From Brachycybe producta (Eukaryota; Arthropoda; Diplopoda; Playtdesmida; Andrognathidae): DNA of 64,000 nt. The DNA is taken from the NCBI GenBank assembly GCA_036925085.1, contig JAUPFP010000017.1, positions 532,001 through 596,000 of the forward strand, in the 5' to 3' direction. Shown here one piece after another: positions 49,301 to 53,464 of this stretch (positions are counted from its first letter, which is position 1; each line of letters starts with the position of its first letter). A model generated the notes under the pieces. That model saw only the letters and a program-made list of their open reading frames with translations. It had not been told where the DNA came from and made no database searches. A program made the translations under genes and the position numbers.

Positions 49301-49541
49301 TCGATTTTAGGGAGAAGATGTTATGTACGCCGAGTTACAACTACCAAATAATCAACGACAGACGTCGACTGTTCGGAGGACAACGGAACCGACGGTTTAT
49401 GCACAGATTGATCATAATCGGAAGGCTCCTCCTAATCCTCCGGTGGCACCACACATAGGTGCTGGATATGATGATGATGAATACGTTACAATGACGCCTG
49501 ATACTCCACTTATGAATAATCATCGAGAAAGCACAGTATGA
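9569..49541 (+). CDS. Sidestep-like Ig-superfamily transmembrane receptor, 3' part of gene (10 exons)
   Basis: Joining ten exons at GT-AG borders gives one continuous frame of 600 residues and a TGA stop at 49539-49541. Domains: Ig3 about 1-100, Ig4 101-197, Ig5 198-295, FN3-like 296-394, transmembrane helix about 403-426, cytoplasmic tail 427-600. Family signatures: GSRPP with WWKG in Ig3, EGDDIFFEC and ANPRVYKV in Ig4, SNQSLVL, YAPYCK at the Ig4/Ig5 border, [11 protein letters not shown] and GFDGGL in the FN3-like part, and RVAERRTG before the membrane. Sidestep proteins are known as cell-surface ligands of Beaten-path receptors in motor-axon guidance; binding by this copy is not shown here. 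The usual family layout is five Ig domains plus FN3, so signal peptide, Ig1 and Ig2 lie upstream and the model is 5'-partial. Introns range from 75 bp to 14.6 kb. Which paralogue this is cannot be decided without a tree. Confidence 0.9.
10978..11390 (+). mobile_element. Helitron-like non-autonomous element, copy 2
   Basis: It ends in hairpin 11361-11378, spacer TTACCCCA and CTAG at 11387-11390, followed by T. The body has TATATATAAAATCCCAGGTC at the left, GAATTTATATAAATTTGAAT, and a long GGGAGAGAGA purine tract. Its sequence matches copy 1 in reverse. There is no Rep/helicase coding. Confidence 0.72.
11457..11664. mobile_element. Possible short hAT-like inverted-repeat element
   Basis: The left end CAGGGTCGGATTA pairs with TAATCCGACCC on the right; the interior has no frame. 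No clear target duplication was found, so the boundaries and superfamily are weak. Confidence 0.35.
13939..14348. mobile_element. 410-bp element with 48-bp inverted repeats and CAGC-rich ends
   Basis: The left end GGCACAGTCACACTAGGCT and the complemented right end GGCGCAGTCACACTAGGCT match over about 48 bases with about 5 differences, continuing into CTGGTTGCTGCTGGCT. The interior is rich in AGCAGC. No transposase is visible; the GTCACACTA-type end resembles that of the 27076-27461 element. Confidence 0.7.
14537..15696. mobile_element. hAT-type element with perfect 8-bp target duplication
   Basis: The ends CAGAGGGCGGAAT and ATTCCGCCCTCTG form the terminal repeat. Both flanks read ATCATGAC (14529-14536 and 15697-15704), an exact 8-bp duplication as expected for hAT. 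There is no transposase frame in its 1160 bp. It carries a second element inside, at 14782-15226. Confidence 0.8.
14782..15226. mobile_element. TA-flanked element nested in the hAT-type element
   Basis: The left end GGGACTTAGCGAAATTTCG and the complemented right end GGGACTTAGCAAAATTTCG match and continue as TACGAAAT. TA dinucleotides flank both sides (14780-14781, 15227-15228), fitting a Tc1/mariner-type target. The interior repeats CGAAAT many times. Confidence 0.7.
17319..17907. mobile_element. TTAA-flanked inverted-repeat element, family 1, copy 1
   Basis: The ends TGAGACCATATTACCTCCAG and CTGGAGGTAATG... are flanked by TTAA (17315-17318, 17908-17911). Inverted arms extend about 80 bases each way through AAAATATTGTCAAGA and AAACGATTTTTAAAATTT. 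A TTAA target fits piggyBac-like elements; there is no transposase. Confidence 0.7.
18195..18780. repeat. Large foldback (inverted repeat), about 0.58 kb
   Basis: The left arm starts AAGTAATTTTACAAATTCAC and the right arm ends GTGAATTTGTAAAATTACTT. Arms of roughly 200-240 bases pair with gaps, meeting at an inner inverted repeat about 18361-18560 with CGAACTCTTGATTATTCAGT on one side. Related end sequences (CTTTCAGGTGC near AGAGAAACTTG) occur at 9.0, 25.1, 51.1 and 61.4 kb. Confidence 0.6.
19789..20374. mobile_element. TTAA-flanked inverted-repeat element, family 1, copy 2
   Basis: The ends AGAGACCATATTAACTCCAG and CTGGAGGTAATGGTCTCT lie between TTAA at 19785-19788 and 20375-20378. Its length is 586 bp against 589 in copy 1, and interior blocks such as GATAGATGCGCCAC and AAAATGGCGTCGTTTGGTGA are in the same order. 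The near-identical length points to a real element with defined ends. Confidence 0.75.
21070..21495. repeat. Dispersed repeat, copy B
   Basis: Same block order as copy A (6440-6885). The right side ends near CGGTTGCAACCCTG, whose complement begins CAGGGTTGCAACC, similar to hAT-type ends. No coding potential is seen. Confidence 0.5.
21594..22106 (+). mobile_element. Helitron-like non-autonomous element, copy 3, with an internal extra segment
   Basis: The end is the same: hairpin 22077-22094 and CTAG 22103-22106. Compared with copies 1 and 2 it has an extra block (about 21898-22052) containing CTCCGCCCTTTTATGA and AATTGGTTTGTT. That module also occurs in the palindromic elements at 44.1 and 45.1 kb. 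Confidence 0.72.
23650..23729. repeat. (TA)n microsatellite
   Basis: About 80 bases of TA repeat in the 14.6-kb intron. Confidence 0.95.
24417..24547 (+). CDS. Exon b: first half of Ig4
   Basis: The acceptor TTTATTATAG ends at 24416 and the donor GTAATC follows 24547. The start is phase 1 and the end phase 0. The exon completes Tyr100 and encodes residues 101-143, beginning APTATLQL and including EGDDIFFEC (Cys127), ANPRVYKV and the core Trp140. This half-domain is among the most conserved parts of sidestep proteins and gives the clearest family call in the window. The donor is weaker than its neighbours (GTAATC instead of GTAAGT). Confidence 0.92.
24609..24683. repeat. (TA)n microsatellite close to an exon
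   Basis: About 75 bases of TA repeat, starting only 62 bases after the splice donor of exon b. Confidence 0.95.
24830..25123. mobile_element. Family 1 TTAA element, degraded copy 3
   Basis: The right end TTTCTGGAGGTAATGG...TCTTTAA is clear, with TTAA at 25124-25127. The left arm is recognisable from GAAATATTGTCAAGAC, but its tip is eroded. It is about half the length of copies 1 and 2. Confidence 0.55.
27076..27461. mobile_element. Inverted-repeat element with GGTCACACTA-type ends
   Basis: The left end GAGGTCACACTACTTAAGAAG and the complemented right end GCGGTCACATTACTCGAAGAA match with few differences. Length is about 386 bp, with no coding. The superfamily is not determined. Confidence 0.55.
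29562..29615 (+). pseudogene. Tc1/mariner transposase relic (catalytic D/E region)
   Basis: The + frame reads PDLNPTEN, then F, a stop (TAG), then DII, matching the PDLNPIENLWDII block around the last catalytic acidic residue of Tc1/mariner transposases. The Trp position is a stop. The surrounding inverted sequences (GCCTGAAATTTTCAACAT near 29531 and its complement near 29822) suggest the remains of one element. Confidence 0.6.
30526..30685 (+). CDS. Exon c: second half of Ig4
   Basis: The acceptor ACTTTTTTTAG ends at 30525 and the donor GTAAGT starts at 30686. Phase is 0 in and 1 out. Residues 144-196 begin GKSIRQNIT and continue with [10 protein letters not shown], then D171-I-G-G-Y175-T-C177, the Ig DxGxYxC signature with one altered spacing. 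Cys177 should pair with Cys127 of the previous exon. Sequons are at N150 (NIT) and N159 (NQS). The exon closes with NLKMK and the first base of Tyr197. Confidence 0.92.
30863..30956. mobile_element. Short palindromic element in the Ig4/Ig5 intron
   Basis: TAGAGCTGTGCAACT at the left pairs with AGTTGCACAGCTATA at the right, and the middle TAGTAAACTAAAATGACTA pairs with its complement. The result is a hairpin of about 94 bases. It ends about 810 bp before exon d. Confidence 0.55.
31768..31865 (+). CDS. Exon d: first half of Ig5
   Basis: The acceptor TTTGCATAG ends at 31767 and the donor GTAAGT starts at 31866. It completes Tyr197 and encodes 198-229: APYCKPFQ, then FGIAKHES, then Cys221 in SIPCEV. 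The extra Cys201 is typical of this family and probably pairs with Cys287 in the next exon outside the core Ig disulfide; that pairing is inferred. The phase 1-in, 0-out pattern matches Ig4. At 98 bp this is the shortest exon of the gene. Confidence 0.9.
32160..32400. mobile_element. Partial copy of the GTGGGACGAATC element
   Basis: It begins AAGTGGGACAAATCCTAAAT and keeps the block GAAGATACAAATAAATGAAA and the TTATTAATAAT stretch seen at 33245 and 61381. The right half is missing, and the sequence runs to 38 bp before exon e. Confidence 0.5.
32438..32633 (+). CDS. Exon e: second half of Ig5
   Basis: The acceptor TATAATTAG ends at 32437 and the donor GTGAGT starts at 32634. Residues 230-294 run from [10 protein letters not shown] (core Trp234, sequon at N237) through [16 protein letters not shown] to D268-Y-G-F-L-Y-C274, then [11 protein letters not shown]287. 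Cys274 pairs with Cys221 by Ig-fold logic. The frame joins exon d exactly, giving AVPPV-VNFKW across the junction. The exon ends in NIIAA plus the first base of Gly295. Confidence 0.92.
32744..32880 (+). CDS. Exon f: first half of the FN3-like domain
   Basis: The acceptor TGTTTTTAG ends at 32743, after an intron of only 110 bp; the donor GTACTG begins at 32881. The exon completes Gly295 and encodes 296-340: RPDPVFNCS, two cysteines (303 and 317), then [10 protein letters not shown]. PAGxPDP...NC and GFDGGLPQ are landmarks of the membrane-proximal domain in sidestep proteins. Sequons are at N302 (NCS) and N307 (NET). Confidence 0.92.
33245..33673 (+). mobile_element. GTGGGACGAATC element, fuller copy
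   Basis: It starts AGAGGTGGGACGAATCG and ends GCGTGGCCTATCCCTA. The ends are rich in CGAATC repeats and pair roughly with each other (TAGGGATAGGCC...CGAATCC on the complement). Similar ends occur in hAT-type families; I could not fix a target duplication. Confidence 0.5.
34660..35306. mobile_element. TA-flanked mariner-like element split by a hAT insertion
   Basis: The left end CAGTATGTCCCAGAACCAAC and the complemented right end CAGCATGACCCAAAAGCAAC match, with TA on both sides (34658-34659, 35307-35308). Without the inner insertion and one duplicated 8-mer it would be 324 bp. A related left end is at about 28209 (CAGTATGTCTCAGAACCAAC). Confidence 0.7.
34680..34994. mobile_element. hAT-like element with perfect 8-bp duplication, inside the mariner-like element
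   Basis: The element runs from CAGGGTGAATAAAAAT to AAATCGATCCATCCTG. GAACCAAC is present directly on both sides (34672-34679, 34995-35002). The interior is rich in TTTAAATC repeats. There is no frame. Confidence 0.8.
36696..36741. repeat. (TA)n microsatellite
   Basis: About 45 bases with one phase slip (TATAATAT). Confidence 0.9.
36911..37263. mobile_element. Palindromic element with TGACGTCA-rich arms, split by a hAT-like insertion
   Basis: GTCATACAGCATTACAGAAG at the left pairs with TTTTCTGTAATGCTGTATGA near 37015. A second right-hand piece repeats TCATTTTTCTGTAATGGTGT near 37240. The block GGTACAAGGCGC also occurs in inverted form as GCGCCTTGTACC. Confidence 0.55.
37084..37231. mobile_element. 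148-bp hAT-like element with perfect 8-bp duplication
   Basis: It runs from CAGGCCGGACTGGCCC to GCCAGTCGGGCCCTG with TTTTGACG on both sides (37076-37083, 37232-37239). GC content is far above the surroundings. A related end, CAGGGACAGACTGGC, occurs near 45343. Confidence 0.8.
37400..37857. mobile_element. TTAA element family 2, rearranged copy
   Basis: The right end GCGATGTTTAGCCTC is followed by TTAA (37858-37861). The blocks CTTTAACATTGGGTCTATGG, AAAATCTCCACAAA and AAAGTTGTCCAATTTTGATG match the copy at 55891. The left end is uncertain. Confidence 0.5.
38169..38221. repeat. (TA)n microsatellite
   Basis: About 52 bases, flanked by imperfect TATG/CATA repeats on both sides. Confidence 0.9.
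38685..39236. mobile_element. AAGGTGGCT element, copy 1
   Basis: The left end AAGGTGGCTTTAGAAATC and the complemented right end AAGATGGCTTTATAGATA match. The interior blocks GACTATTATGTTCTAT-like, TTTTAGAAACTAGAA and TGGAGCATA are shared with 41995-42541. Confidence 0.55.
39353..39831. mobile_element. hAT-like element with CAGTGGCGT ends
   Basis: It runs from CAGTGGCGTAGCAAGGGG to CAAACGCCACTG, an inverted pair of at least 9 bases. The interior has GGGGCGACACC and CCCAGGGCGGCAC. CAGTGGCG-type ends are common in hAT-derived short elements. The flanks show no clear 8-bp duplication. Confidence 0.5.
40334..40493 (+). CDS. Exon g: second half of the FN3-like domain
   Basis: The acceptor TTCTTGACAG ends at 40333 and the donor GTAAGT starts at 40494. 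Phase is 0 in and 1 out. Residues 341-393 begin LIFNATNS, then F352-R-V-Q-D-L and the FN3-type G362[12 protein letters not shown] segment (F and G strands), ending TLRVAERRT with the first base of Gly394. The xxxAERRTG end is the family junction to the transmembrane segment. The exon sits between introns of 7.5 and 7.8 kb; the phases and family motifs make the assignment firm. Confidence 0.92.
41018..41235. mobile_element. GTGGCACAAC element, copy 1
   Basis: It contains CTTGAAGAGTGGCACAACTC, AAAATGAGTTTAAAGTTAAG and CGGTTTATTTGGCT in the order seen at 47317 and 49840. The right end is degraded. Confidence 0.5.
41850..41922. repeat. (TC)n microsatellite
   Basis: About 70 bases of CT repeat with one TTT interruption near 41880 and another near the end. 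Confidence 0.9.
41995..42541. mobile_element. AAGGTGGCT element, copy 2
   Basis: The ends AAGGTGGCTGAACAGGTAT and ATATTCAGCCACCTT are inverted. Length (547) is close to copy 1 (552). The shared interior GTATTTTAGAAACTAGAACG and GGAGCATAGTGTTAGAC supports a common origin. Confidence 0.6.
42818..42852. repeat. (GGA)n microsatellite
   Basis: About ten GGA/GAG units. Confidence 0.85.
44101..44282. mobile_element. 182-bp palindromic element with 45-bp ends
   Basis: AAGTGTGCTCAGCAGAATAC at the left matches the complemented right end AAGTGTGCTCAGCAGTATAC, continuing through CCCACCCTTTTATGA. The core GGGCGGAGCATGTGAC and AACAAACCAATTAGAAGTT is shared with 45102-45307. Confidence 0.65.
45102..45307. 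mobile_element. 206-bp near-perfect palindromic element
   Basis: ACAGGCAATTAGAAATCGGG starts both strands and the pairing continues for about 95 bases per arm. The core GGGCGGAGCATGTGACGTCA matches the 44101 element, although the tips differ. Confidence 0.7.
45480..45720 (+). repeat. Possible tRNA-derived SINE
   Basis: GGTACGAATCC (45497-45507) is one base from the polymerase III B box GGTTCGAATCC. A body of about 200 bp without inverted ends and an A-rich tail (CAATAAAAAAAAGT) follow. No convincing A box is seen upstream, so it may be truncated. Confidence 0.35.
46318..46373. repeat. (GA)n microsatellite
   Basis: Imperfect at the left (GAGCGAGAGCGAG), then pure GA to about 46370. Confidence 0.9.
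47317..47536. mobile_element. GTGGCACAAC element, copy 2
   Basis: It begins CGCACCTCGGTTTGAAGAG and keeps AAATGAGTTTAAAGTTAAG and ATATCGGTTTATTTGGCTA. The right terminal repeat is lost beyond a poly-A run. Confidence 0.5.
48308..48547 (+). CDS. Exon h: transmembrane helix and membrane-proximal tail
   Basis: The acceptor TTTTTATTAG ends at 48307 and the donor GTATAT starts at 48548. Both borders are phase 1. After the split Gly394 it encodes [10 protein letters not shown] and then an uninterrupted hydrophobic run (about 403-426), followed by the basic stop-transfer MRLK. The rest (431-473) is strongly acidic and Lys-rich ([22 protein letters not shown]). No signal for cleavage is evident. Reading past the donor hits a stop within about 75 bases, so retention of the next intron would truncate the tail before all tyrosine motifs. 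Confidence 0.9.
48830..49045. mobile_element. AAGGTGGCT element, right-hand fragment, copy 3
   Basis: TTTTGAAAACAATTTGAAT, TCATAATGTTGTTTCGAAAA and GGAGCATAGCCTTAGCCACT match the right half of copies 1 and 2. It lies in the intron just upstream of exon i. Confidence 0.5.
49084..49235 (+). CDS. Exon i: cytoplasmic tail with YGDV, YENV and YENL motifs
   Basis: The acceptor TTTTGACAG ends at 49083; with the last base of exon h it forms Asp474. The donor GTAATT starts at 49236 and the end is phase 0. Residues 475-524 hold three tyrosine motifs: Y477-GDV, Y496-ENV and Y509-ENL. YxN is the preferred form for Grb2-type SH2 domains and YxxPhi also fits adaptor-complex sorting signals; neither use is proved here. 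The exon ends in a basic stretch NRVNKIRQ. Confidence 0.88.
49311..49541 (+). CDS. Exon j: terminal coding exon with ITIM-like, ITSM-like and YxxM motifs and C-terminal STV
   Basis: The acceptor TTCGATTTTAG ends at 49310 after a 75-bp intron. Residues 525-600: V528-M-Y530-AEL fits the ITIM pattern, T552-V-Y554-AQI fits the ITSM pattern, and Y582-VTM fits a PI3-kinase-type YxxM site. A proline-rich piece APPNPPVAP lies at 563-571 and a DDDE acidic patch at 578-581. The last residues, ESTV, fit a class I PDZ ligand (S/T-x-V). The stop is TGA at 49539-49541. Motif functions come from vertebrate and insect biochemistry and are inferred here. Confidence 0.9.
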   Translation, partial: GEDVMYAELQLPNNQRQTSTVRRTTEPTVYAQIDHNRKAPPNPPVAPHIGAGYDDDEYVTMTPDTPLMNNHRESTV

Positions 49542-49622
49542 TAAGAGGTTTTTTTTTCCCCCGCCGTCCTGGTTTCATCGAAAACTAATAACTTCTTCAA
49601 CTGTCCTTTCCGGACAATGAAG
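49542..49622 (+). other. Probable start of the 3' UTR, ending at a strong splice donor
   Basis: The 81 bases after the stop lead to AAG|GTGAGTAAGG with the donor G at 49623, a near-consensus donor. If used, the last coding exon would not be the last exon. If not used, the 3' UTR runs on; the first AATAAA I noted downstream is at 50811-50816. Transcript data are needed to choose. Confidence 0.4.
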
Positions 49623-52033
49623 GTGAGTAAGGATGGCATTTTTTTATTATTTATGAATATATTAATTTTGCTTATAATATTTTATCTTCGTTATTCACTT
49701 TTATTATTAGAGTACATTTTTTTTTTAAAAAAATGTAATCAAATATTGTAATTCAACCTGTACTTCACTTCGTATTTTCACTGGGAATATTGATCGAGTA
49801 GTGGATGTATTTAATCACTGCAGCGTCGAGAATCAATTTGCACCTCGGCTGGAAGAGTGGCACAACAAAAAAAAAACACTTTATGAGGGGAAAATGAGTT
49901 TAAAGTTAAGAGAAGAGACATGGCTTACTTTGCTGAGCCTCAAGCTTTCAAGCTGCACTTGAAAAAGTGCAAAAAACCGTTTTAACTATTCACGATATCT
50001 GTTTATTTGGCTAGAAAAATATTTATTTGGATAGAAAAATGGCAACTTTAAACTCATTTTCCCCCCCAATATTTTGGGTTTTTTTAGTTGTGCCACTCTT
50101 CCTGCCGAGGTGCGAATTGTACATTTTGGCAATACGTATATTTTATTTATTTTTGAAAGCCAACAAAAACAAGTGTTTGTTTGTAGTCACCGAAACTGGG
50201 TAGAGACTAATACCTTGTATTCAAATGAAATGTGTGTAGGTGAATTACATATAATGAACACACATGAATACACATGAATTCCATATTCATTTATTTAACA
50301 CCAATTTGACGTCACTAATTTATGTCAGCAATAAGGAATCTTTGCTTCTAGTTAACCGAGGCTTTAGAGAGCCATTCTCTTCCCATGCAATTACTTGGTT
50401 GCTCTTGATATTTTATTACAGCTGTTGTTAGGTGCAAAAGAAGGCGCGTGAAATGCCATCAATATTAATGGCATTTTGTGCCTTAACTTCTCCACCCTTA
50501 GTGGGTTTCTTTTTTTACATTTTTCAGACTCCATAATTAATAACCCAATTGTAATGTAATTCATTTCTTAAAGTAGATTTCATCTGCATTTTCTAAACAC
50601 ATCAATATTGCTTTCATGAAATTAATAATTTTTCAGTTTGCCAGAAGTAGAAAATGGGATTTTGGCAATTATTACTAACATTAAGGTAGAAATTTTCTTA
50701 GTCTGACGGGGATATTTATTTCACAGACGGATTTATTTCCCCCCCCCCCTCCACATGAAGTAGTTAGTGCTCGCACTGTTTGCCTCTCATCGGGGGCACC
50801 GAACAATTATAATAAATGTTTTCAGTTGGTGTTTTTAATTGTTGCTAACTGTGAAATAATCAAAATTAGTGTTATGAACTCATCAACTTTTAAAGAGAAG
50901 TTTCATGTGTATCATGGTTGTTGAGTTTAGCACTAGCTTTGATTATTTCAAAGTTTTAGCAATCGTTAAGAATCCGACCCTTAAGATATTTCAGATAACT
51001 TTAATTTCAAAGTTTTAATAGAATTTTCGGTACTCTTGCATTATTAAAACAACCTTAAGGTGGTTTTAAAATGTAAACACCTCTTGAACTTTTGATTGTA
51101 CTGTCTTTCAGGTGCGAAACGAAGAGAAACTTGAATGTGTTTTAGAAACTAGAAGGGTAGCTCAATCACTTTTTGATATTGTCATGTTGAGTTTGATAAT
51201 GACCCATATTTAAGTAGACAACACTTAGCACACAATATTTTGTAATTTTTGTCTGTAGAAAAATTTATTCTGAAAGATATCAACGTGAAAATACCTTTAA
51301 TTGATACACTTCTAGTTTTAAAAATACTTAATAGTTTGATTTAACTTCTGCTTTTGAAAAGCAGAATAATCAAGAGGTCGAAAATCAGCTGTTCATAAAT
51401 CATCATAAGAAAAATTTCAAATATTTTTGAAACTTTGAAGACTAATTATGTCAGTTTAGAGTATTTTTGTTTTTTGTAAAAGTGTAATTATGACATTTTG
51501 ATAAAAAGGACAGTTTTTAGTTTTTAAAAGTTATATTAAACGATTTTTTTTTTCGTTTTCTGGCCGAAAAAATCAAATTGAAAAATGTATATCGAGCATC
51601 TCGCAATTGCGAGATATTATCAAGATTTAAATACTTTTTTAATTGTTTAATTTAATATCTTTAATATAATTCTGAATCTCTTTCAATGTCTTAAGATTTT
51701 TTTTAATAATGATTTTTTTTTTCTTCTCTGAAACTAAAAAAATACTCAAGAGATTGTTTATTGTTTTTGTCTTTTATTTGCAAACATTGCAGTCATTACA
51801 GATAATTGTTGTTAAGGATGTGATAATGCGAAGACTGTACACAATGATTAATTCATATTTTTTCGAACAGCTGCTATTTTTTATTTATACAAAAGAGGAC
51901 CGTTTTAATATAGGCAACAATTAGGAATGACATTTACATTTATAAATGATTGTGTGGTTCTGTGAGAATGAACAGTTGCTTTTTTTTTGCGTTCGTATTT
52001 ACCAATATTTACATTCAACTTCTTTTTTTTTTT
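49623..52033. other. 3' flank (or 3' UTR/intron) of the gene, no coding seen
   Basis: Apart from the 274-bp GTGGCACAAC element, the stretch has AT-rich unique-looking sequence, a possible AATAAA at 50811 and a repeat end near 51080-51170 (CTGTCTTTCAGGTGC, AGAGAAACTTG) shared with the 18.4-kb foldback. Confidence 0.5.
49840..50113. mobile_element. GTGGCACAAC element, complete copy (274 bp)
   Basis: The left end GCACCTCGGCTGGAAGAGTG and the complemented right end GCACCTCGGCAGGAAGAGTG match and continue as GCACAAC. It lies about 300 bp downstream of the stop codon, so it could be transcribed in a long 3' UTR. Confidence 0.7.
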
Positions 52034-52377
52034 GTTATAACTAGGGCTCGAATTTTGATGCGATATCAACCGGAATGTTTCTCAATTTGTGGCCCAAGTG
52101 CCAATTGTGAAGTAATCATCATCATCAACAACATCAACATCATTAGAGCAACTGCAATTGTGCTTTTTTCTAATCTGAAAAGGCTGGTTAGAGAGGCTAG
52201 ATGTCTGGTTACTATCAGTTGTCAACTAGAGTTCTAGCCTCTTAACTATTTTTTTTAATTAGAAAGAACAATTTTTTCTTATCTAAACGAAATTGTTACT
52301 TCCCAATTGGCACTTGGGCCACATATTGAGAAATATTCCGGTTGATATTGCAACAAAGTATGAGCCCTAGTTATAAC
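52034..52377. mobile_element. Inverted-repeat element with about 80-bp arms
   Basis: GTTATAACTAGGGCTCGAAT at the left and its near-complement GAGCCCTAGTTATAAC at the right open arms of about 80 bases. These include ATATCAACCGGAAT, TTTCTCAAT and GGCCCAAGTGCCAATTG. It ends 9 bp before the mariner-like element. Confidence 0.7.
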
Positions 52378-52386
52378 GTACATATA

Positions 52387-52978
52387 CAGGGTGGGCCAAA
52401 AAAGTGAGAACATCACGTAAAAAGTAATATAATTACATCAAAATGTGTTTAACTGTATCCATAATAGCTTAAATTGTTTACTCATTCACTTACTTACCTA
52501 TTTAGCTATATGATGTCTTTATTTCGACAATTTCCGGGCGCTATCTTTGGTTTTAATATGCCAATTGTTTACATCAGCAGGTTAAATTTTTTTTTACCAA
52601 GAATGACAAAAATTACCGCGGAAGAACGTATTCTGATTAAACATTTGCGAATTGAAAAACAGTGGGGTGCTAGGAGAATGACCAATGAGTTTCCAAACAA
52701 AGTCTGGAGCATAGCTAGTGTTAGTCGGGTTATCAATAAAATTGACAACGACGGTACAACAGAACGTAAACCCGGAAGTAGTAGACCAAAATCTGCCAGA
52801 ACACAACAGAATATTGAGCGTTTGAGTGGGCTGATCTGCAGTCAAGATGATGATCTTCACAGACACAAAAGTCCGCTGGAAATAAAAACAAAATTACATG
52901 AAACAATATAATTAATTAAATTATATTTTTAAATAACTCGTATGCTGCAAGATGGTCTCATTTTTTTGGCCCACCCTG
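52387..52978 (+). mobile_element. Internally deleted mariner-like element (592 bp) with TA flanks
   Basis: The left end CAGGGTGGGCCAAAAAAGTG and the complemented right end CAGGGTGGGCCAAAAAAATG match at 26 of 28 positions. TA lies outside both tips (52385-52386, 52979-52980). It carries the N-terminal DNA-binding part of a transposase and nothing of the DDE/D catalytic domain. Confidence 0.85.
52603..52911 (+). pseudogene. Truncated mariner-like transposase, N-terminal helix-turn-helix only
   Basis: An open frame of 102 residues starts at the ATG at 52603. It begins MTKITAEERILIKHLR and continues with WGARRMTNEFP, W-S-I-A-S-V-S-R-V-I as a helix-turn-helix recognition region, and RKPGSSRPKSARTQQN, an arginine-rich linker typical of transposases whose best-known relatives encode about 340 residues. 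It stops after SPLEIKTKLHETI, before any catalytic motif. The uninterrupted frame suggests a fairly recent deletion derivative. The product, if made, could bind transposon ends but not cut. Confidence 0.7.
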
Positions 52979-53280
52979 TATATAAATTTTTTTTTCTTGG
53001 CAGCGCTTTTTTGTTGTGTGGAAGTAAGAGCATCTGTTGTCACCCAGTTAAACATAGTTTATTAGTTTAATTTACTTTAAAAAAACTTTTAGAACTTGTC
53101 AAGAAAACAAATCTATTGAATGTAACCATGCATATGTTTGATTTAATTTTTTTTTTCTCTTAAACATTTACAATTTAAACTTTTAACTTGAACCTATTAA
53201 TTAATCTATTGGTTTCCGAACTTTTTTGCTCATAGGACAGTTTAAAAAAAACTGCTGTGAGCAAAAAGGTTAGGGAATTG

Positions 53281-53464
53281 AGGGGGGGGGGTGTACTTTC
53301 TTTTTTTCGAAATTTAAAATGGCGTTGTTTGGTAACTAAGTCACTTCATTTTTAACTTTTTTTTATAATTTTAATGTATTTTTTAATTTTAAAAATTATT
53401 TTAACAATCGTTGGGTAAGGGTTCATGATATTTCAACAAAAAAATTCTGGGGGCAATGGTCTCT
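53281..53464. mobile_element. Family 1 TTAA element, right half, copy 4
   Basis: It shares AAATTTAAAATGGCGT, CAATCGTTGGGTAAG and the end GGCAATGGTCTCT followed by TTAA (53465-53468) with copies 1 and 2. The left half was not found next to it. Confidence 0.55.
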
